From the NCBI GenBank assembly GCA_021234155.1, contig JAJEKV010000001.1:310001-374000 (forward strand): a DNA stretch of 64,000 nt. Direction: 5' to 3'. Positions 13,251-24,045 of the stretch are shown here, in pieces. The notes below the pieces were generated by a model. It saw nothing but the letters and a program-made list of their open reading frames with translations. It made no database searches and was not told the origin of the DNA. Each line of letters opens with the position of its first letter. Positions within the stretch are counted from its first letter, which is position 1. The translations under genes and the position numbers were made by a program. This stretch comes from Isoetes taiwanensis (Eukaryota > Streptophyta > Lycopodiopsida > Isoetales > Isoetaceae).

Positions 13251-14845
13251 TCTTATATTATAATGTTTTAGCGTGTTGTATCAAGCCCTAATTTGAATGG
13301 TTGGGATCATTTGAGTGCATCCAAAGGCCAAGGTTTATCACATAGCTTCCCACCACCATGAATGGTCAAGCTTTAGTCTCTTACAGGGAAAGGGAAAACG
13401 AAAAGGAGGAAAAGGAAAAGGAAAAGGAAGAAGGAAAGGGGAATGTGAAGGGCAAGGGGAAAAAGGAAAAAAGAGAAAGGGGAAAAGGGAAGGGAAAAAG
13501 GGCATGGGACAAAGGGAATGAGGGAAAGGGTGAGGAAAGGTAAAAAAGAAGGGAAAAACAATATGAGAAAAGGGAATAGAAATGAGAAATGAAAAAGGAA
13601 GGGGGGACAGGAAGCGGAAAAGGCCATGGAAAAAAGGTGAAGAGGGAAAAGGTGGGAAAAGGAAGAAAAGAGAAGGGAAGAAGGGGAATAAGAAAAGGGT
13701 GGAGAAAAAAAGGGCTTGGGAAAGGAAAAAAAAGAAAAAGAAAAAGGGAACGAGGAAAGGGGAAAGGGAACTTGGGAAAAAAGGCGTGAGAAAAAGGGGA
13801 AGAGAAAAATGGGAAAAGGGAAGGGAGAAACAACACATGAAAAGGGGGAAGACGAAAAGGGTGAGGAAGGGGGAAAGTTAGCAAAAAAAAAAGCATGAGA
13901 AAAATGAGGGAAAAAAGGGCATCATAAGGAGAAGAAGGAAAGGGTAAGGAAAGGGAAAAAAATGATATGGAAAACAAAAAAGGGAAAAACAAAAGTAAAG
14001 GTAAGAAAATGTTAGGGAAAAAGGGAAGGGAATAAAGGGAAGAGAAAAGGATGGAGAGAGGAGAAAAAAGGAAGGGAAGAAGGGGACATGGAATTGGAAA
14101 AGAATGAGGAGGAAGGAAGGAAAAAAAAAAACAAGAAAAGGAAAGAGAGAAGGGAATGGAAAAGTGGCATGGGAAAAGAGAAAGGGGGAGGGGAGAAGGG
14201 TGAAATAGAATCTAGGAAAAAGGGGACAAGGAAAAGGAAAGAAAGAAACAGGAAAAGGGAAGAGGGAAAGAGCACGAGGAAGAGAGATTTGGAAAAAGGA
14301 AGGGGAAATGGCACGGAGAAAAAGAGAGGAGGGAAACCAAAAGAAAGGGGAAAAGGAAAAACAGAAAAGAGAATAGGAAAAGGGAAAAAAGAAGGAGGGA
14401 CGTGGAAAGGGTGCGGAAAAAAGGAAAAGAGGTACATGGAAAAAAGGAAGAGGAAGAATGTGTTGAAAAAGGCATGGGAAAGGGAAAAGTCAAAAGGAAA
14501 TGAAGGGGGAAGTGGGGGGAAGAAAGGGAAAAAGAGCACGCCAAAATAGAAAGAGGAAAAGGGTGGGGAAAGGAGGGAAAAGGGAAAGGAAAAAAGTTCA
14601 TCAGGAAAAAGAAAATGTTTAAGAAAAACAAGAAAAGGAAAGAAAAGGAAAATAGGGAAAAGAAGGAAAAGGAAGAAGAAAAAGGGGTGAAAGTGGTAGA
14701 GCAAATGGCAGAAAGAAATAGAAATGGTGTAGATTATTTTAACAATTGAGTACTTTTGGATTATTCATGCTCTCTTCTCTCATTACTATAATGTATCATT
14801 TATGTTCTCGCCTTTATACCCAAAGAACGCTGGCATCGTTCCTAG
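13251..14845 (+). mobile_element. Helitron C with purine-rich cargo
   Basis: It lies in the opposite orientation to B and is inserted exactly between A (13250) and T (14846) of B; the empty site is visible in Helitron A at 10849/10850. It starts TCTTATATTATAATG and ends AACGCTGGCATCGTTCCTAG, an eroded version of the A/B hairpin end. The 1595-bp element consists mostly of a tract (about 13385-14740) whose plus strand is nearly all A and G. Confidence 0.85.
13385..14740. repeat. About 1.35-kb polypurine/polypyrimidine tract
   Basis: The plus strand is almost entirely A/G, in words such as gggaaaagg and aagaaaagg, broken now and then by catgg. Long open frames on both strands here follow from composition (K/E/G/R on plus, F/P/L/S on minus) and are not genes. 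The tract could form triplex DNA. Confidence 0.92.
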
Positions 14846-15540
14846 TCTATGTATAAGGTTCACATATGCAAAATCAGCACACTTTAGCTACCCAATTTGT
14901 ATCTCTATAGCCAGATTACTCTCCTCATGTGAATCTTAACTAAGAGCAAATACAGGATAATTTGTACTTTGCTTGCCCTAAAGGCAATATCTATAAGACT
15001 TTGTTGAATCCAAATGACCTCAAAGATTGTTTCTCCTCTTCATTGGAGTTCCCACATATGAGGGTTTATATCGTGGTAACATTGAAACTGCAAAACCGAG
15101 GGCTTTATAGATTGGTATATAAATACATTTGATAACTCAAACTGGTAATAAGAGGCATGTAGACAAATAGTGAGTACATTCCAAAGGCGTATGCACGTTG
15201 AGTAGCATTTTCCTTTTGGTTATGCTCATTTTATATGTGCACTCTTTCTAGATGCACTAATGCATAATTTTCAACCTCAAACTACTACTGGATGTCATCT
15301 TGTTCGAGTCTATTTTGCCCTCAAGTTGTATTTCCGGATGGAAGGCATCAGACGCACCCTTGAAGTTAGAAAGTCCATTCTTAGCACCTTAGCGCCTCAT
15401 TTAACCAAACAAAATTTTGTAGTCACCATATGGCTCATTCTTCCCTTTTAGATCATGAGCAAGAAATGGCCATCCGTAACATAATCCACCATTTCTTCTT
15501 TTCTAATGCAGATTCTTAATAAAAGCACTGAATATCAGAA

Positions 15541-15860
15541 GTGGATAGGTTCTATACGCATAAAATTAAAAATCCCCGACGATAAAGTCAAAAAATACGT
15601 GATTTTTAATAAAATACGATTTAACGATAAAAACCTCGCCGCCGGAAAAATTTCGCAGACGCCAAAGTTTTCGCGGAAAGCGACGCCAAATTTTTTCGCG
15701 ACGCCGGCAAAGAAAACCGCGGTACGCCAATTTTTTTTTTTTTTTTCCAAGACGCCAAACCTTCGCTTAGCGACGCTGAAAAAACTTTCGGGCAGACGCT
15801 GAACAGAGGGTTTTCACGCTAAATTTGAATTTAAAAATATATATATATATATATATATAT

Positions 15861-15895
<35 letters not shown>

Positions 15896-16227
15896 TTTGG
15901 CGGGCGTTCAAGACGCAAAACCTTCTCGCTTTGGCGTAGACGCTGAAAAATCACAGACGCCAAACAAGTTTTCAAGCAGACGCTGAAATTTGAATTTCAA
16001 AAAATATATATATTTTTCAAGCAGACGCGATTTTTCAATCGCTTTCGCTTTCGCAGAAAAAAACTTTCGCGTACGCTGACTAGAAGGTTTCACAGACGCC
16101 GAAAAATCTTCCCGACGCCGGAATTTTTTTTGCCGATTTTTTACGCTTTATACCAAAAAATAAAGCCAGATCATACAATTCATAATGATTCGTGATAAAA
16201 CGTGATAAATGTATTGAACCTATCCCC
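15541..16227. mobile_element. MULE-like non-autonomous element
   Basis: A 687-bp insertion present in Helitron B but not in A. The ends are inverted (gtggataggttctatac / reverse complement ggggataggttcaatac) and flanked by an imperfect 9-bp duplication (atatcagaa 15532-15540, agatcagag 16228-16236), as for Mutator-like elements. Inside, the words GACGCC and GACGCTGAA recur irregularly many times, and an alternating TA run fills about 15838-15891. No coding capacity is seen. Confidence 0.75.
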
Positions 16228-17369
16228 AGATCAGAGAATCAAAGGGTTCTTCCAAGAAGCAAAGGGTCCTCAAGCATCGCACCAATCTTAGATCCGCAGC
16301 AATAGAACTGCTGCCTTTCCCGCTTGTAATGCAAAATTATGAAGGCAAAAGCCCGAAAAATGTAAAGCAAGAAGGCCTTATGTTAAATCACTTTGCGTAA
16401 GATAGCGGAGCTTATATGAATCCATCTTAAAATTTGAAATTGCCGCAAGATGCCAAAGATCATGTAGACCCTTACGAATCCTCGGCCCAATAATCGATTT
16501 GGCATAATTCTTCCCTGAGATATTGATGTCGATTATGAAGCAATGCTTCGCTTACAAAGATGAAAAATGAAAGCAATGCCAAGGACTGGAGTATACCTGG
16601 GTCATACATGGTTGATGTCTCCTTTGTGAATTTTTTTTTTTTTTTTTTTTTTTTGGTTGTGACTTTTAACTTTGTATACCTCTCGCCTGATTAATAAATA
16701 GTGCATATGAGATGATTGTAAAATTAAAGCCAAAGAATAACCGCATGTTGCTAGCAAAGACAAAGAAACATTACCTTCGATCTCACAAAGGGTTCTAGAT
16801 AGTGGTCACCGAGAGATTATCCATTGTTGCTCGCTAACGGGAATCCAAAAGATTGCCCGCTTTGACGGAGAGCAGGGACACTCGATGCATGTGAAGCTTG
16901 AGAATGCATGTGAAAGAAGAAATGTAGCTTATTTTATAGGAAGATGCGTATATCGAGAAGAAGAGAGCACATCGGCAAACGCCCGAAGCTACGCTTTCCA
17001 TGGAAGCAGGTTGGCGCTGAAGCGTAAAGTCACTGTGCTCCGCTGCTCAAGATTGTGGTGGCACAATCTTTCCGACCGACCATCCGTTGCTTTTTGTATT
17101 TCTATTGTTCGAGGCTCATGCCGACCACTCGCTTTTGCCTCGCAATCCCCCGCTTTGTTTTGTGCTAAAAGAATTTCAAAGAGCGAAGCAATTGATGGTA
17201 AGGCAAGTAGGTCCAAAGAATCACGCCTTCTCCTTTCGCTACCTTCTCCACTCCTCGATCCTGAGAGAACCAATTTTCCCTGACCACCCGATTTAGGGCT
17301 TCAATCTAAGCCATCCAATTTTAGGGCTAGATTTAAGACGTACATACATCATAATTTTATAATATAGGA

Positions 17370-18190
17370 TGTTAAAAGGATCAAAAACTACAGTTCCTTC
17401 ATGCCAAAGTATACCCCAGAGCTTCGTGCGATCAACACCTCAACTTGAATTTAAGGGGAAAGGTGTCAGTCTTCCGAAGTTTTACGCTTTCCAATTTAAG
17501 TTTCAACATTTCTTTGATTGAAGAGGAGGTTAGTAAGTTGGAAACAGATTTAGACAAATCGTATAACCGATCGTAAAATAATTAGTACCATTGAGGTAGA
17601 TAAGAACTCTTTAGCAAGGGAAGAGAGGATGATTGAGCTTGAAGGAACGAGATAGCAAGAATGGAGAATGAGTTGTTCCGCTTTGAATGCCAAAGGTATA
17701 AAGAATGATGGAGACCCGAAGCCAGATTGAAGAGTTAAAGGCAAAAATAAGTGGTGAAATATATTTTTGCTCTAAACCGAGGCTTGCCTTCCAAAGGTTA
17801 GTGTTGAAGCATTACAGAGAAGGAAAAGAAGGAAAGATTAAAAACTTCACCGGAATTCAGACATTCAAAGCAAAGGAAATATTTAGAAGCCGTAGACAAT
17901 TGATGGACTCGGATATATCAAAAATGTCTATCATAACTATGAAAAGCAAAGTTGCCCGGGTTTCATGGAAGATGCATGTCTTGCATGTGGATTGGTCTTC
18001 AATCCAAAATATAAATTGAGTATGGCATTACCATGTGAACATGTCTATCACTTGGCATGCCGCATGCTTTTGTATGAAAAGAAGACATGCTTCGTGTGTT
18101 TGAAGGAAGTTCCTGTGGAAGTTTTTGTGAACTTGGTCTAGAGGTTGCAGAAGAAGACTTGCGATTCGTGCAGCAAGCAGCATTTGAGGT
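17370..18190 (+). CDS. Accessory gene: coiled-coil and RING finger part
   Basis: After the Helitrons the host frame resumes (VKRIKNYSSFMPKYTPEL, to about 17450). Around 17520-17700 charged heptad-like sequence (VSKLETDLDKS, ARMENELFRFECQRYKE) suggests a coiled coil, although the frame is interrupted. From about 17940 one open frame carries a RING-type zinc finger: CLACG, then LPCEHVYHLACRMLLY, then CFVCLKEV. Spacing C-x2-C, C-x-H-x2-H-x2-C, C-x2-C fits a RING E3-ligase fold. An in-frame TAG follows at 18138, then KTCDSCSKQHLR and a plausible splice donor (ttgag|gtaggc) near 18187. RING proteins usually pass ubiquitin from an E2 to a substrate; here that role is inference. The gene sits in the 22.7-kb transposon upstream of the FCP1-like exon. 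Several frame breaks are present. Confidence 0.6.
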
Positions 18191-18483
18191 AGGCACTAGT
18201 AGTGCATTTGCTTCACCGATAAGTTTTCCAAATTTTGTTACACCTGTGGCTTCACCTGTGGCTTCACATGCTTTATTATTTAATAAAGCACCTGTGGCAC
18301 TGCTGTTTCCACCGCTTCTCGAGTCACCAAAAATTGTTGTATCTAATCGTGATCAGCTCAAGTGTCACCAAGTCCAAGAAGGAAAGCCGAGAAGCTTTGC
18401 AGAAGGTAAAGACTTTGATATTTCTTATTTGTGTTTTAACTAACTTAATCTCATTTAAATTGATTTGTGTTCTAAGCAAAGAA

Positions 18484-18860
18484 AGTTCTCAGAATTCACT
18501 TAGTAAGGGCCAACAAAAAAAAGGATAAAACGCTCACGTGTTGTTGAGAGCAGTGAAGAAGAATATTATGATCAACCTTGTGCAAAAGGTTCCCGCAATT
18601 GGCATAAAGACCAGGTTGAGGAGTGCAACTCAGGAGAAAGTTCTCATCACCGCCTCCTAGATGTTCACGTAAGCGCTGATGAAGAACAAGCAAATGAAGA
18701 TGATGTTGTTCACCGCAGCTTCTTTCAAGATGTTGTTGAGAAAGATAAGGATAAGGGTGAAGCAAAGCAGCTTGAAATGGAGGTAGCAACAACAAAGAAC
18801 AAAAAAGAAGATTGGGAGACCCTCAAAGAAGCCGCCACCTCAAGCACCAAAGCAAATAGG
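18484..18860 (+). CDS. Accessory gene: acidic linker exon
   Basis: A continuous frame without its own Met starts after an acceptor-like ctaagcaaag at about 18483 (KVLRIHLVRANKK). After one slip within an A8 run it continues as RIKRSRVVESSEEEYYDQ and then as E/D/K-rich sequence ending EAATSSTKANR. A donor-like ag|gtgatc lies at the end. It has a short basic patch, then acidic, probably disordered sequence. It resembles a linker between the RING part and the FCP1-like part. No domain is recognised; exon status is inferred from the open frame and splice-like edges. Confidence 0.5.
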
Positions 18861-19148
18861 TGATCAAGTTGATATTATTTTGAAAATGTTAAATGGTAGT
18901 TCAGGTCTCGCTTTCTCAAGATATCAAGTCATTGAGTTAGTTTCAACATAACATATTGTGGTGTATGTGAAATACTTTTTTACTTGTTTTATGTTGTTTG
19001 AGAACATTGTTTGAATGTAATTTGGTTTTCTTTAATTAATCACCGTTTTCTTTAATTTCGCTTTTCTCGCTTTAATATTGTAATTTCGCAATTCTTTAAT
19101 TGTTGTCATGTTGATGTTTAAGATTCTTTTCTTATGAATGTTGCGTAG

Positions 19149-19677
19149 GATTTAGAAAAGAAAAACTTGTCATCTTAGACATTAATGGAGTTTTGGTCAA
19201 CACCTTCCAAAAAGGAGCAAGATTAAAAATTCCACCAGGGCTCAAGAAGCATTACACAAAGAAAAAGTGGTTATTTGCAAACCTTTTTACAAGAGTTCTT
19301 GGATTGAGTTTTGAAAGATTTGAAGTTGGGATTTGGTCTAGCATGATGAAGCACAACATCATACAAATCCTTAATAAAGATTCTCGCCAAAGACACTACA
19401 TTGCTAAATTCAAATTCATATGGGGTCGAATGAGTGTGAGGCAATGCCTTTATGTTTCCGTGCAATGCAACCAAACCTGTATTTATGAAGCCAATTGTCA
19501 AAGTTTACACAGCTTTTAATGATGTACGTGAGGTTGTGCTTGTGGATGACTTTGTACAAGACTTTCTTGTCCCCACCAGACACATGTTTAATAGTTGAGA
19601 GCTTTGACAATGAAGAAAATGATAAGGTATTCAACTACCTTAAAGCATGTTTGCACACTTGGCTTCATTCAAAGAAT
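19149..19677 (+). CDS. Accessory gene: FCP1/NLI-type HAD phosphatase-like domain
   Basis: The exon begins after ttgcgtag (acceptor) with KEKLVILDINGVLVNTF. The D-x-N-G-V-L form of HAD motif I is typical of the plant NLI/FCP1-like subfamily (usual DLNGLL); N replaces the second Asp of the classic DxD pair, so catalysis is doubtful. Next comes FERFEVGIWSSMMKHNI, matching HAD motif II (VGVWSS..K.N). Further on, KPIVKVYTAF and then EVVLVDDFVQDFLVPPDTC correspond to the motif III/IV region with its paired Asp. At least three small frame slips separate these blocks. The open frame reaches codon AAT (19675-19677), where a CACTA element has inserted, and continues in frame at 28329. In hosts such domains remove phosphate from the RNA polymerase II tail or other proteins; here it may be captured cargo or a working second transposon protein. 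Confidence 0.7.
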
Positions 19678-19794
19678 CACAACCACCCCAATTCTGGGTC
19701 CACACTTAAAAACAACAGTAATAAAAAGACCACATGTCGTTGTTCCAAAAAATCTACATGTAGTTATGTGGAGGTGTGGTTTATTAAGGAGGCA

Positions 19795-20740
19795 GTGTAG
19801 TTTTTTTAAGGAGCTATAGTTTTTTTTTTTTTTTGAAGGTGTGTTCTTTTTTTGAGGTGTCGTTTTTTTAAAAGAAGTATTGCTTTTTTTCTGAGAGGGT
19901 GTTGTTTTTAAGAAGGTGTTGTTTTTTGAGGTGTAATTTATAACTAGGTGTAGTTTTTAAGTAGTTGTTTTTTATGGAAGTATAGTTTTTTGAAGTGTGG
20001 CTTATAAGAAGGTGTAGCTTTTAAGTGGTTGTTTTTTAAGGAAGTATAGTTTTCTGAAGTGGTGTAATTTTTTTAATTGAGGTATTGTTTTTTGAGGTGT
20101 GGTTTATAAGTGGGTGTAGTTTTTAAATAGTTGTTTTTTAAAGAAGTATGGTTTTTTGAAGTGTGGTTTATAAGCATGTGTAGTTTTTAAGTAGTTGTTT
20201 TTTATGGAAGTATAGTTTTTTGAAGTGTAGTTTATAAGAAGGTGTAGTTTTTAAGTGGTTGTTTTTTAATTAAGTATAATTTTCTGAAGTGGTGTAATTT
20301 TTTTAATTGAGGTGTCGTTTTTTGAGGTATGATTTATAAGTAGGTGTAGTTTTTAAATAGTTGTTTTTTAAAGAAGTATGGTTTTTTGAAGTGTGGTTTA
20401 TAAGCAGGTGTAGTTTTAAGTGGCGGTTTTTTTAATGAGGTATGGTTTTATGAAGCGGTGTAGCTTATAACTAGGTGTAGTTTTTGAGAAGCTATTTTTA
20501 AGGAAGTATGGTTTTTTTGAGGTGTGGTTTATATAACTAGGTGTAGTTTTTAAGTAGTAGTTTTTTAAAGTATGATTTTTTTAAGGTGTGGTTTTTAAGT
20601 AGGTGTAGTTTTTAAGTGGTTGTTTTTTAAAGAAGTGTGGTTTTCTGAAGTGGCGTGGTTTATAACTAGGTGTAGTTTTTACGTAGTTATTTCTTAAGGA
20701 AGTATGGTTTTTTTAAGGTTTCTTTGAGGCTATTTCTTAA
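19795..20740. repeat. Left subterminal T/G-rich repeat array of the CACTA element
   Basis: Degenerate units built from ggtgtagtttttaag, tagttgttttttaag and gaagtatagttttttgaag recur, with a longer period near 190 bp. The complementary A/C-rich words (aaaaacaacatgtag) fill 27700-28310 at the other end. In CACTA elements such arrays bind the element's own regulatory protein. Confidence 0.83.
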
Positions 20741-20835
20741 GCAAAGCACCACCACCTGGAATATTGTTTGTGCTCAAATTTGGGAATGTATCGTATTGTT
20801 TTACATTCATGAAAAATACCTTCAACGGTTAGATC

Positions 20836-23515
20836 CAAGGTGGCTCAAACATGCCAAGTGGGTTCCAACATGTCACCTAGGCGCCAACATGCCAAGGTGC
20901 GGCTCAAGCATGCCACCTAGACACCAACACGCCACCTAGGCTCAAACATGCCAAGGTGGCTCAAACATGCCACGCGGACTCCTACATCCCATCTACATGC
21001 TCCAACATGCCACGTGGGCTCCAACATATCATCTAGGCTCCAACATGCGAAGGTACCTAGGCTCCAACATGACACCTAGGCTCAAACATGCCAAGGTGGC
21101 TCAAACATGCCGCGTGGGCTTCTTCATGCCACCTAGGCTTCAACATGTCAAGGTGGCTCAAACATGCCATGTGGGCTCCAACATGCCACCTAGGCTCCAA
21201 TCTGCCAAGGTGGCTCAAGCATGCCGCCTAGGCACCAACATGCCACCAAGGCTCAAACATGCCAAGGTGGCTCAAACATGCCACCTAGGCTCCAACATGC
21301 CACCTAGGCTGCAACATGCCAAGGTGGCTCAAGCATGCCAAGGTGGCGCAAACATGCCCTGTGGATTCCCAACATGCCACCTAGGCTCCAACATGCCAAC
21401 GTGGCTCAAACATGCCACCTAGGCTCGAACATGCCAAGGTGTCTCAAACATGCCACGCGGGCTTCTACATGCCACCTAGGCTCCAACATGCCAAGATGGC
21501 TCAAACATGCCACGTTGGTTTCAACATGCCACCTAGGCTCCAACATGCCAAGGTGGTTCAAACATGACAAAGTGGCTCAAACATGCCATGTGGGCTCCAA
21601 CATGCCACCTAGACTACAGCATGCCAAGGTGGTTCAAACATGCCACGCGGGCTCCAACATGCCTCCTGGGCTCTAACATGCCAAGATGTCTCAAACATGC
21701 CAGCTAGGCTCCAACATGCCACCTAGGCTCCAACATGCCAAGGTTGCTCAAACATGCCACGTGGGCTCCAACATGCCACCTAGGCTCCAACATGCCAAGG
21801 TGGCTCAAACATGCCACCTAGGCTCCAACATGTCACCTAGGCTCAAACATGCCAAGGTGGCTCAAACATTCCATGTGCTCCAATATGCCACCTAGGCTCC
21901 AACATGCCAAGGTGGCTCAAACATGCGTGGCCTCCAAAATGACACCTAGGCTCAAACATGCCAAGGTGGCTCAAACATGCCACGTGGGCTCCAACATGCC
22001 ACCTAGGCTCCAATATGCCAACGTGCCTCAAACATGCCATCTAGGCTCCAACATGCCAAGGTGGCTCAAACATGCCATGTGAGCTCCAATGTGCCACCCA
22101 AGCTTCAACCTGCCAAGGTGGCTCAAGCATGCCGCCTAGCCACCAACATGCCACCAAGGCTCAAACATGCCACCTAGGCTCCAACATGCCAAGGTGGCTC
22201 AAACATGCCACCTAGGCTCCACAATACTCACGAGGGGCTCCAACATGCCTCCTAGGCTCCAATATGCCACCTAGGCTCAAACATGCCAATGAGGCTTAAA
22301 CATGGCACCTACGCACCAAAATGCCACGCAGACTCCAACATGCCACCTAGACTCCAACATGCCAAGGTGGCTCAGACATGCCACGTGGGCTCCAACATGC
22401 CACCTAGGCTCCAACATGCCAAGGTGGCTCAAACATGGCACCTAGGCTCTGAAATGCGACGAGGGCTTCAACATGCCACCTAGGCTCAAACATGCCACAG
22501 ACTCCAACATGCCAAGGTGGCTCAAATATGGCACATGGGCACCAACATGCTGCCTAGGCTCCAACATGCCAAGGTGGCTCAAACATGCCACGTGGCTTCA
22601 ACATGCCAAGATGACTCAAACATGCCAGCTAGGCTCCAACATGCCACGTGGGCTCCAACATGCCACCTAGGATCCAACATATCGCCTAGGCTCAAACATG
22701 CCAAGGTGGCTCAAACATGCCATCTAGGCTTCGAAATGCCACATGGGCTCTAACATGCCACTTAGGCACCAATATGCCAAGGTGGCGCAAACATGACATG
22801 CCAAGGTGGCTCAAACATGCCATGTGGGCTCCAACATGCCACCTAGGCTCCAACTTGTGACCTAGTCTCAAACATGCCAAGGTGGCTCAAACATGCCACA
22901 CGGGCTCCAACATGCCAAGGTGGCTCAAACATGCCACCTAAGCTCCAAAATGCCACGTGGGCTCCTACATGCCACCTAGGCTCCAACATGCCAAGGTGGC
23001 ACAAACATGACATGTGGGCTCCACCATGCCACCTAGGCTCCAACATGCCAAGGTGGCTTAAACATGCCACGTAGGCTCCAACATGCCACCTAGGCTCCAA
23101 CATGTCAAGGTGGCTCAAACATGCCACGTGGGCTCCAACATGCCACCTCGGCTCCAACATACCACCTAGGCTCAAACATGCCAACGTGGCTTAAACATGC
23201 CACCTAGGCTCCAAAATGCCACGCGAGCTCTAACATGCCACCTAGACTCCAACATGCCAAAGTGGCTCAGACATGCCACCTGGACTTCAGCATGCCACCT
23301 AGTCTCCAACATGCCAAGATGGCTCAAACATGCCACATGGGCTCCAATATGCCAACTAGACTCCAATATGTCAATTGGGCTCAAACATGCCACATAGGCT
23401 CTGAAATGCCACGCGGGCTTCAACATATGCCACCTATGCTCAAACATGCCAAGGTGGTTTAGACATGCCACCTAGGCTCCGAAATGTCATCTAGACTCCA
23501 AAACGCCACCTCGAA
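20836..23515. repeat. Minisatellite, about 19-bp unit
   Basis: The unit is roughly aacatgccacctaggctcc, alternating with aacatgccaaggtggctca, repeated well over 100 times with point changes. Each unit carries a CCTAGG or CCAAGG box and catgcc. Reading frames through the array yield repeats such as NMPPRLQHAKVAQTCH, which I take as an effect of the repeat. The same unit reappears at 25497-25795 and 25880-26070. Confidence 0.95.
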
Positions 23516-24045
23516 TGATCCCAAACAATCTTGCTACTGCAAAAGGCGCTCTTTAAGTTCTAATTGCCACTGCGAGAGGAATAGATCCAAACCCCTGTTC
23601 GCCAGTTTCTATTGCTTCTTGTTTTCAGCTGCAACTTCTCGACCACGTCCCAAGTTCAAATGACCAAAACTCAGCCTCCATAACGTAAACCCTTCAATAA
23701 CCTAGCAACACACAGGGTTTACGTTTCGAAGGTCGAAACATGGTCATTTTCTTGGATAACTAGGTGTATCATTTCTAGACATGTATGCAGAGCCATTGCA
23801 ACTGAAATAATAGAGTTTGAATCCATCGGCCATCCCGAATGATCCCAGACAATCTTGCTACTGCAAAAGGCGCTCTTGACTTCTAATTCCCACACTGGGA
23901 GGAGGATAGATCCAAACCCCTGCCTGCCAGTTCCTATTGCTTCATGTCTTTAACTGCAGCTTCTCGACTATGTCCCAAGTGCAAATGACCAAAATTGGAC
24001 CTCCATAATGTAAACTCTTGAACAACCTAGCAATACACAGGGTTT
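23511..24045. repeat. Direct repeat, about 210-bp unit, period about 320 bp
   Basis: Two copies (23511-23725 and about 23835-24045) begin gaatgatcccaaacaatct and include caaatgaccaaaa and acacagggttta. They differ by scattered substitutions. They lie within the CACTA element, just after the minisatellite. Confidence 0.8.

Larger units (their letters stand above)
12684..17369 (-). mobile_element. Helitron B (non-autonomous, with two nested insertions)
   Basis: Same family as Helitron A. The minus-strand 5' end TCCTATATTATAA begins at 17369 after a host A, and the 3' end is the same hairpin plus CTAG at 12684. The 3' T it needs is the first base of Helitron A, so the two form a head-to-tail pair. 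Bases 12684-13250 match A 10283-10849 with about three differences in 567. The rest (14846-15540 and 16237-17369) is collinear with A but differs chiefly at CTG/CAG words. Helitron C (13251-14845) and a MULE-like element (15541-16227) are inserted. There is no transposase coding. Confidence 0.9.

Noticed and set aside
13315-14704. Many long open frames on both strands
   Set aside because: All follow from the purine-rich tract; protein sequences are low-complexity K/E/G/R or F/P/L/S with no domain.
20724-23471. Repetitive proteins such as NMPPRLQHAKVAQTCH
   Set aside because: They arise from the roughly 19-bp minisatellite read in different frames on both strands; units drift and no start context or domain is seen.
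20836-23515. CRISPR-like array
   Set aside because: Units are contiguous with no unique spacers, and the DNA is clearly plant nuclear.
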